Of a stretch of 11,645 bases of DNA, positions 6,203 through 11,645 are shown piece after piece. A model generated the notes under the pieces. That model had not been told where the DNA came from. It saw only the letters and a list, made by a program, of their open reading frames with translations, and made no database searches. This stretch comes from Planctomycetota bacterium (lineage in GTDB: Bacteria; Planctomycetota; Phycisphaerae; Sedimentisphaerales; Anaerobacaceae): contig CP070830.1 of assembly GCA_020344865.1 (NCBI GenBank), positions 115,212-126,856 of the forward strand. The letters are read 5' to 3'. Each line of letters opens with the position of its first letter. Within the stretch, counting starts at the first letter, position 1. Made by a program: the position numbers and the translations under genes.

Positions 6203-6598
6203 TCAGTCAGAGACGGCTGGCGGTGATTCGGCGGCGGACTTTTGCCCGGTTGTTGGTGGAGGCTGCTGGATGTCGAGGGCCTCTTCGATTCGCGTCATCC
6301 TTCTGGAAAGCCTTGTTAATTTTGCGTCGACGGAACTTAACTTCTCGTCGAGGGCTTTTAGCTGTTCGCTTATTGCGCTTAGGTGTTCGATGGCTATTTG
6401 CTGGTTCTGGTCGGTGAGGTACTCAATCAAGTCAATGAGGCGGTAGGTGTCGGTGGCCGGCGTGTAGCCGTACGGGACGGCGACGTGGGGGTGGATTTCG
6501 TAGGTCTCGCTGCCCTGGATTGCGGTTGTACACCAGACTACAATCAGGCACGATATTGCGGCGGCCGCTACAGCCACCAAGGTCCTTTTGGCTCTCAT
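6203..6598 (-). CDS. Small membrane-anchored or exported coiled-coil protein, function unknown
   Basis: This 131-residue protein belongs to no family I recognise. Residues 1-6 are basic (MRAKRT) and about 7-28 are hydrophobic (VAVAAAAISCLIVVWC), so it is either secreted or held by an N-terminal membrane anchor. C17 and C23 do not sit in a good lipobox. A short region with HPHVAVPYGYTPATDTYRLIDL (part of residues 36-57) is followed at about 64-110 by a Leu/Ile heptad pattern (LSAISEQLKALDEKLSS...), a likely coiled coil. The tail is Pro/Ser/Ala-rich. The frame is open further upstream to an ATG at 6640, but the start at 6598 is chosen because AAGGAG (6607-6612) lies 8 nt before it and the signal/anchor then sits at the N-terminus. 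It lies upstream of, and on the same strand as, the spermidine-synthase-like gene, 157 bp away. Confidence 0.65.
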   Translation of the reverse strand: MRAKRTLVAVAAAAISCLIVVWCTTAIQGSETYEIHPHVAVPYGYTPATDTYRLIDLIEYLTDQNQQIAIEHLSAISEQLKALDEKLSSVDAKLTRLSRRMTRIEEALDIQQPPPTTGQKSAAESPPAVSD

Positions 6599-6606
6599 TG
6601 GATTAT

Positions 6607-6612
6607 CTCCTT
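6607..6612 (-). promoter_or_regulatory. Strong Shine-Dalgarno site that decides the 6598 start
   Basis: On the minus strand AAGGAG lies 8 nt before the ATG at 6598 and follows an A-rich run. The alternative in-frame ATG at 6640 has no comparable site and would place a charged, Lys-rich stretch before the hydrophobic segment. Confidence 0.65.
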
Positions 6613-6682
6613 TTTTTTGTTTTTTGGTGTCTGAGGTCATATTTTATTTATCGGCAGAAAGGCTCGGTCGGATATCAAAGAT

Positions 6683-6711
6683 TTGAAAAAAAGGGGGATT
6701 TGTGGTAAAAC
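6683..6711 (+). promoter_or_regulatory. Predicted promoter for addB-addA
   Basis: TTGAAA (6683-6688), a 17 bp spacer and TAAAAC (6706-6711) are preceded by the extended -10 TGG. Transcription would begin near 6718, about 34 nt before the addB ATG. It lies in the 153 bp divergent gap shared with the small coiled-coil gene. Confidence 0.45.
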
Positions 6712-6751
6712 GCGTTTAAGCTCCAATTAGCTGATTTTTTAGGGTAGGTGT

Positions 6752-9700
6752 ATGTCGGTACAGTTTATACTTGGCAGAAGCGGGGCGGGCAAGACGAGCT
6801 ATTGCATACGGGGGGTGGTTGATGCGCTTGTCGATTCGAGGGATGAGAGGAGTCTGCTTTTGTTAGTGCCGGAGCAGGCGACGTATCAGGCGGAGCGGGC
6901 GATTTTGGCGGACAGGCGTGTGGGCGGTTATCACAGACTGCACGTGCTGTCGTTTTCGCGTTTGCAGTTTTTGCTGTTGGGGAAGAACACAGCAGCGCCG
7001 AGGCTCTCGCGGTTGGGCCGACAAATGGTGATACAGCGGATTTTGCGCGAGCAGAAGGACAAGCTGAAGGTCTTCGGCTCGTCGGCGGACCGGCCGGGGC
7101 TGGGGCAGCGGATGGCAGAGACGGTTTCGGAGCTGCATCAGTACGGCAAGACGGCGGATGATATCGAGCAGTTAGTCAAGGAATTGGAGAAGGATGAGCG
7201 GAATAATTTAACCGCGTTGAAGTTTGGCGATGTCGGCGTGATTCTTGCCGAATATATGCGGTTTATCGAGGGAAAGTTCATAGACCCGGATGTTCAATTG
7301 GGGCGGAGCTGCCAGCGGGTGGCGGAGGCGGATTTTGTCAAGGATGCAAGGCTGTGGGTGGATGGGTTTGCAGGTTTTACGACAAGCCAGCTTGCGGTAT
7401 TAACCGAGCTATTGAAGGTGGTGGTAGAGGCCAGAATTGCGCTGTGTCTGGATGCATCGAAGGTAGATTTGACGAAGCCAAATCCCAAAGGTATCGACCC
7501 TGTGAGCATATTCGGGCCGACGGAACAGACTTATGCTGAATTGGTTGAGATAGTCAGGAAGTGTAAACGTAGGTTGGCTGAGCCGATAGTTTTGGGAGAG
7601 GCGGTAAGGTTCTCAGGCTGTCCGGCGCTCGGGCATATTGAGCGCGAGTCATTCGAGCCTGAGCCGGAGAAGGTTGATGTGGGAAATAGCGTTCGGATTG
7701 TGTCGACGGCGAACGGGCGAGCGGAGGTTAAGTTCGTGGCGAGGGAGATATTGCGGCTGGTGAAGGAGAGGAATTATCGGTATCGCGACATTGCAGTCAT
7801 TGCGTCGGACATCGATTATTATCAGCATTATGTGAGGGCGCATTTCGAGGACTACGGGATACCGTTTTTTATTGACAAGCGCAAGGCCCTTGACCAGCAT
7901 CCGGTAGTTGCGCTTGTCAGTTCGGCGCTGCAGGCGGTGACGGGCGGTTTTTCCTGCAGCGATATCTTCGCGTATCTTAAGACGGACCTCGTGCCGGTGG
8001 AGCGATGCGATGTTGACCTGCTGGAAAATTATTGTCTGGCCTTCGGCATAACGGGGCGGGACTGGGTGAGCGGGCAGGAGTGGTGCTATGCGGGCGAGGA
8101 TAAAGAGCATTTCGATGAAGGGCGGATAAACGAAATCCGAAAAAGGGTGAGTGGGCCTTTGTTGGAGCTTCGCGACAAGCTTGGCGGCGGAGGGGACGGT
8201 GGGAAAGGGATTAGCGCGGTAAAGTTTGCAGGGATTATCTTCGATTTTCTTGAGACTTTAGGGATTCCAAAGAAAGTCGGGAGCTGGATTGAAGAGGCGA
8301 CAGAGAAAGGGGATTACGCGCGCCGCGACGAGCATCAGCAGTTTTACGAGAGGCTGGTGGATATATTTGATGAGCTTGCGGAGGTGTTCGGCGAAAAGGA
8401 GATGGGGTGCGGGGAGTGGCTGGCGATAATAAGTTCGGCTTTTTCCCAGATGGAATTAGCTTTTATTCCGGCGACGCTGGACCAGGTGCTTGTCGGGTCG
8501 ATTGAGCGGAGCAGGCACCCTGATTTGAAGGCGGTTTTTCTGATAGGGGCGACGCAGAGGCAGTTTCCTGTGCCGGTAAGCTGGGGGAGTATATTGACCG
8601 AGGCGGACCGGGCGGCGTGTGAGTCGAAGGATTTCGGGCTGGCGGCATCGTGCGCGGAGAGGCTGATTGAGCGGCAGTACTTAGCTTATATTGCGTTTAC
8701 GCGGGCATCGGAATTTCTGTGTGTCAGCTATCCGTTGGCGGATGAGAAGGGCAGCAGCGTTGTGCGCTCGCAGTTTGTAGATAATCTGCAAGGTCTGTTC
8801 GAGGAACTGAGGGAAGAATCGGTGTCAGCAGAGCAGATAGACGCGGGGAAGGTAAATAGCGAGGCGGAACTCGCGGATTTGCTTTGCGGGGAACTTGGCA
8901 GGGACGGTCTTAGTGCCGAAGCGAGTGGGCGGAAGCAGCTTGCTGCGCTATTAAATGAGGTTGTAGCAGATGAACAGCTTGGAGAGTTGGGGTTAAGGGT
9001 ACGGTCGTCGCTGGATTATGAGAATCGCGCGGAGTTAAACGGGGCGATAGTGAAAGATCTCTTCGGACGGGAGATAAGGAGCTCTGCGACGCGGTTGGGG
9101 ACGTTTGCGGCGTGTCCGTATCAGTATTTCGCCACGTACATACTGGGATTGGAGGAACGGGAGGAGTTTAAGTTCGAGCCGCTGGATGTGGGGCTGTTTT
9201 ATCATCGGGTTTTGGACGGTTTGTTGAAGCGGCTTAATTCGGAAAGAGAAGATTTTGCATCTATCGGTGAGGATGAACTGTTGGGTCTGCTGCGGAATCA
9301 AATGGGGGAGTTCATACAAAAGGACCCGTTCGTATCGAACTTTTTGAGACACTCGGCGCATAACGCGTTTATTATTCACGCGGCGGGTGAGGTGCTTGAG
9401 GATTGTGTTTTGGCGATAAGGGAGATGGTTGGGGTGGGTGAATTTCGGCCGGAGGTGTCGGAGGTATCGTTCGGGCAGGTCAAGGATGCAAAGGAGACGC
9501 TTGGTGAATACAGGATAGAGCTTGCAGATAAGCGGGTGTTGTATCTTGGCGGTAAGATAGACAGGGTGGACGTTGCGGAGATTGAGGGGGGGAAGGCAGC
9601 AACGGTCTTTGATTATAAGCGGAGGACGAAATGGTTTGGGTGGTCGCAGTTTTATTACGGGCTGGATATGCAGCTTGGCATATATATGTTAGCTGTGCGC

Positions 9701-10198
9701 AATGCGTCCGAGCGGCAGTATAAGGTGAACAAGGTGGCGGGGGCGTTTTTTATGCCGGTCGAGGTAAGCGCGACAAAGACCACCTTAGAGGGATTGGCAG
9801 AGACAGCAGAGAGTTTTGGCTATAAGGCGAGGGGAATATTTAACGGTGAGTTTTGGGAGCGGCTTGATAAGGGGGCGTCGAAGGACAGCAGATTCTATAA
9901 TTTCTATGTTACGAAGGACGGTCAGCCGTATGGAAGCTACGGGAATCGAGGGGCGCTGCGGCCGGAGGATTTTGAGGCGGTTCTTGAATTCACGGAGAAG
10001 AAGATGGTTGAACTGGCGGGGGAGATTGTGTCGGGGAGGATTGATGTCAGGCCTTATCGTCTGGGTGGAGATTCGCCGTGTCGGTGGTGCAAGTATAAGT
10101 CGGTGTGCCGGTTTGACTGGCAGGTAAATGAGTACAACTTCTTAGAGTCGCTGGGGAAATCTGAAGTGCTTGAGAGAGTAAGGACGGTTGATGGCTGA
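6752..10198 (+). CDS. addB: AddB-type ATP-dependent helicase/nuclease subunit B
   Basis: This 1148-residue protein is close to the usual AddB length (about 1160). AddB pairs with AddA to unwind and resect DNA double-strand breaks before RecA loading. The N-terminus has a Walker A, GRSGAGKT (residues 8-15), followed by LLLLVPEQATYQAE, typical of the family. The C-terminal nuclease domain shows GKIDRVD (Asp937) and DYK (Asp954, Lys956), an intact PD-(D/E)XK site. An iron-sulfur 'staple' is complete: Cys788 in AACPYQYF, and Cys1110, Cys1113 and Cys1119 in CRWCKYKSVC. The middle is the inactivated helicase-like region that in Bacillus AddB reads Chi; I cannot judge its specificity. AGGG (6741-6744) precedes the ATG by 7 nt. 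The gene overlaps addA by 8 bp, so the two are translationally coupled, in the addB-addA order known from Bacillus. Confidence 0.93.
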   Translation: MSVQFILGRSGAGKTSYCIRGVVDALVDSRDERSLLLLVPEQATYQAERAILADRRVGGYHRLHVLSFSRLQFLLLGKNTAAPRLSRLGRQMVIQRILREQKDKLKVFGSSADRPGLGQRMAETVSELHQYGKTADDIEQLVKELEKDERNNLTALKFGDVGVILAEYMRFIEGKFIDPDVQLGRSCQRVAEADFVKDARLWVDGFAGFTTSQLAVLTELLKVVVEARIALCLDASKVDLTKPNPKGIDPVSIFGPTEQTYAELVEIVRKCKRRLAEPIVLGEAVRFSGCPALGHIERESFEPEPEKVDVGNSVRIVSTANGRAEVKFVAREILRLVKERNYRYRDIAVIASDIDYYQHYVRAHFEDYGIPFFIDKRKALDQHPVVALVSSALQAVTGGFSCSDIFAYLKTDLVPVERCDVDLLENYCLAFGITGRDWVSGQEWCYAGEDKEHFDEGRINEIRKRVSGPLLELRDKLGGGGDGGKGISAVKFAGIIFDFLETLGIPKKVGSWIEEATEKGDYARRDEHQQFYERLVDIFDELAEVFGEKEMGCGEWLAIISSAFSQMELAFIPATLDQVLVGSIERSRHPDLKAVFLIGATQRQFPVPVSWGSILTEADRAACESKDFGLAASCAERLIERQYLAYIAFTRASEFLCVSYPLADEKGSSVVRSQFVDNLQGLFEELREESVSAEQIDAGKVNSEAELADLLCGELGRDGLSAEASGRKQLAALLNEVVADEQLGELGLRVRSSLDYENRAELNGAIVKDLFGREIRSSATRLGTFAACPYQYFATYILGLEEREEFKFEPLDVGLFYHRVLDGLLKRLNSEREDFASIGEDELLGLLRNQMGEFIQKDPFVSNFLRHSAHNAFIIHAAGEVLEDCVLAIREMVGVGEFRPEVSEVSFGQVKDAKETLGEYRIELADKRVLYLGGKIDRVDVAEIEGGKAATVFDYKRRTKWFGWSQFYYGLDMQLGIYMLAVRNASERQYKVNKVAGAFFMPVEVSATKTTLEGLAETAESFGYKARGIFNGEFWERLDKGASKDSRFYNFYVTKDGQPYGSYGNRGALRPEDFEAVLEFTEKKMVELAGEIVSGRIDVRPYRLGGDSPCRWCKYKSVCRFDWQVNEYNFLESLGKSEVLERVRTVDG

Positions 10199-11645
10199 GA
10201 AGAAGATAGAGTGGACTGAGCAGCAGAGGCGGGCGATAGAGCAGCGGGGCAGCGATGTTCTGGTGACGGCGTCTGCGGGTACGGGCAAGACGGCGGTGCT
10301 TTCCGGCCGGTGTGTGGACATCGTATCGGATAAGGATATATGTCCGGATGTGTGGAGTGTACTGGTATTGACGTTTACTGACGCGGCGGCGGAGCAGATG
10401 CGGCGGCGGATTGGCGAGCAGTTAGAGGCGGCGGTCAGAGAGAGCGGAGACCGGCACCTTCGGTATCAGCTTATGCTTTTAGCGGGGGCGGATATAAGTA
10501 CGATACATTCGTTCTGCAAGCGGCTTATTACGGAGTATTTTTACAAGCTGGGGCTTGACCCGACGTTCAGGGTGATAGACGCCGACGAACAGAGACTGCT
10601 GAAGACGGAGGCGCTGGAGCAGACAATCGAGTGGGCTTGGGAGCAGGGTCATTTGGTGCAGGGGCTCGAGCAGCTTTTCCGACGGCGGGACCTTAGGACT
10701 AACGATGGGTTTCTTTCGAAGATAATAGATGTAAGTGATTTTCTGGATGGTGTAGTCCGGCGGGGGCAGTGGTATGAGCGGGCGATGATGCTTGCGGAGG
10801 CAGCAAATCCTTTTGCAAGCGAGGTTGCTGAGAGACAGAGGCAGGTTATCGCGGAGAGATTACGATACATTCAGAGCCAGCTTCAACATGCGCAGAAGCT
10901 TTACGAGGGTGAGAAGGCGGGAGAGGGCTGGGTGGATGAATGCGAGGAGAAGTTTGTGAAGCCTGTTGAGCGGTGCATTGAGTTGTTGGAGGCCGGCGAG
11001 TGGGAGAAGTGCGCGGAAGAGATAAGGGGATTCGAGAAGCCGAGAGTTAACAAGCCGAAGGAGCTGGGGGAGGCGGCAGGCGAATTAGTACGAAGGACGG
11101 TGAAAAAAGCGGTAGATGGATTTGATGAGCTGCGCAGCTTAGCGATTTTGAATCCGGAGTACCTTAAGATGGTGGGGGGGGCTGTGAGATTACAGACGCG
11201 GGCGTTAGTTGAGCTGGTCGGGAAATTCGATGAGTTTTACGGCGAGGCGAAGCGGGAGGTGAACTGTCTTGATTTTGCGGACCTGGAGCACTATGCGTTG
11301 AAACTTCTGGTGAGCGAGGAGGGTTCGGAGGATAAATTGAAACCGTCGGCGACGGCGCTGGCGCTACGCGAGAAATACAGATATATATTTGTGGATGAGT
11401 ATCAGGACATAAACGCGGTTCAGCAGGCGATATTGGATATGCTAAGCGCGGGCGGCAATGACCTATACGTGGGCGATGTAAAACAGAGTATTTACGCGTT
11501 CAGGGGGGCCAGGCCGGAGATATTCTTAGAGCATCTGAAGCCTGCATCGATTGACCCGAAGCGTGCACCAAAAGGCCTACGGGTGGACCTGAATACGAAC
11601 TGGCGTTCGGTTAAGGGGATACTTGATTTTGTCAATGAGGTGTTC
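10191..11645 (+). CDS. addA: AddA-type ATP-dependent helicase/nuclease subunit A, 3'-truncated by window edge
   Basis: The first 485 codons are present, open to the window end. This is a UvrD-like superfamily 1 helicase that acts with AddB. Motifs appear in order: Q motif WTEQQRRAI (8-16), Walker A ASAGTGKT (27-34), motif Ia LVLTFTDAAAEQM (58-70), STIHSFC (103-109), LDFADLEHYAL (360-370), Walker B/motif II VDEYQDIN (401-408), motif III VGDVKQSIYAFRGARPEIF (427-445) and motif IV LNTNWRS (467-473). Everything seen is intact. The C-terminal half with motifs V-VI and the AddA nuclease lies beyond the window, so AddA-specific nuclease activity cannot be checked. The family call rests on sequence and on the addB neighbour. 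The ATG at 10191 lies inside the end of addB, with TAAGGA (10179-10184) 6 nt upstream. No separate promoter is needed. Confidence 0.93.
   Translation, partial: MAEKKIEWTEQQRRAIEQRGSDVLVTASAGTGKTAVLSGRCVDIVSDKDICPDVWSVLVLTFTDAAAEQMRRRIGEQLEAAVRESGDRHLRYQLMLLAGADISTIHSFCKRLITEYFYKLGLDPTFRVIDADEQRLLKTEALEQTIEWAWEQGHLVQGLEQLFRRRDLRTNDGFLSKIIDVSDFLDGVVRRGQWYERAMMLAEAANPFASEVAERQRQVIAERLRYIQSQLQHAQKLYEGEKAGEGWVDECEEKFVKPVERCIELLEAGEWEKCAEEIRGFEKPRVNKPKELGEAAGELVRRTVKKAVDGFDELRSLAILNPEYLKMVGGAVRLQTRALVELVGKFDEFYGEAKREVNCLDFADLEHYALKLLVSEEGSEDKLKPSATALALREKYRYIFVDEYQDINAVQQAILDMLSAGGNDLYVGDVKQSIYAFRGARPEIFLEHLKPASIDPKRAPKGLRVDLNTNWRSVKGILDFVNEVF

Noticed and set aside
6599..6640. ATG at 6640 as start of the small coiled-coil protein
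   Set aside because: The extension overlaps the strong AAGGAG site of the 6598 start and would bury the signal/anchor behind a Lys-rich stretch.
6863..9379. Minus-strand ORFs inside addB (6863-7138, 7294-7509, 7649-8110, 8463-8648, 9035-9379)
   Set aside because: They lie opposite a long, well-supported gene, have no family resemblance or ribosome sites that I can see, and are Pro/Arg/His-rich as expected of shadow frames.
1..11645. CRISPR array, transposon, tRNA/rRNA or a new defence system
   Set aside because: No regularly spaced repeats, terminal inverted repeats with a transposase, RNA gene signatures or defence-type gene cluster were seen. AddAB is a known repair machine, and the other genes are not linked into one evident system.

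Overview
The window looks like chromosomal DNA of a planctomycete of the class Phycisphaerae (Sedimentisphaerales/MSBL9-like). This is an inference. It rests on two secreted proteins of a style common there: an N-terminal module opening GTAFTYQGHLYD, and a short protein that combines a GGYEVLGGFW block with a single dockerin-like loop and a CP-x-DWPL tail. No mobile element, CRISPR array, tRNA or rRNA was seen. The first and last genes are cut by the window edges.

Layout. 1-323 (+) is the C-terminal part of an ArfB-type ribosome-rescue hydrolase, tail to tail with an iron-sulfur flavoprotein-like oxidoreductase (320-940, -). After a 210 bp spacer with a good promoter comes a YbaK/EbsC-type aminoacyl-tRNA deacylase (1151-1615, +). 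The gap 1616-2056 holds a G-run cluster, a near-consensus promoter and a small ORF of doubtful status. Two secreted proteins follow as a probable operon (2057-3355 and 3395-3832, +). The first has phage-tail-fibre-like parts. The second has a dockerin-like tail. A large membrane protein (3844-6045, -) fuses a multi-spanning domain, a spermidine-synthase-like fold and TPR repeats, and has its own promoter. Upstream of it on the same strand is a small membrane-anchored or exported coiled-coil protein (6203-6598, -). Finally addB (6752-10198, +) and addA (10191 to the window end, +) overlap by 8 bp and encode the AddAB helicase-nuclease.

How the genes work together. Only addB-addA form a clearly recognised machine, which resects DNA double-strand breaks for recombination. 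ArfB and the YbaK-like deacylase both serve translation quality control, but an independent promoter separates them and an opposite-strand gene lies between them. The two secreted proteins probably work at or outside the cell surface. I see no convincing new multi-gene system. The best leads are the spermidine-synthase-like fusion without the usual aminopropyltransferase acidic motif, the tail-fibre-like secreted protein with its dockerin-tailed neighbour, and the promoter-driven small ORF at 1762. Four sigma-70-like promoters, all with 17 bp spacers, were read by eye.
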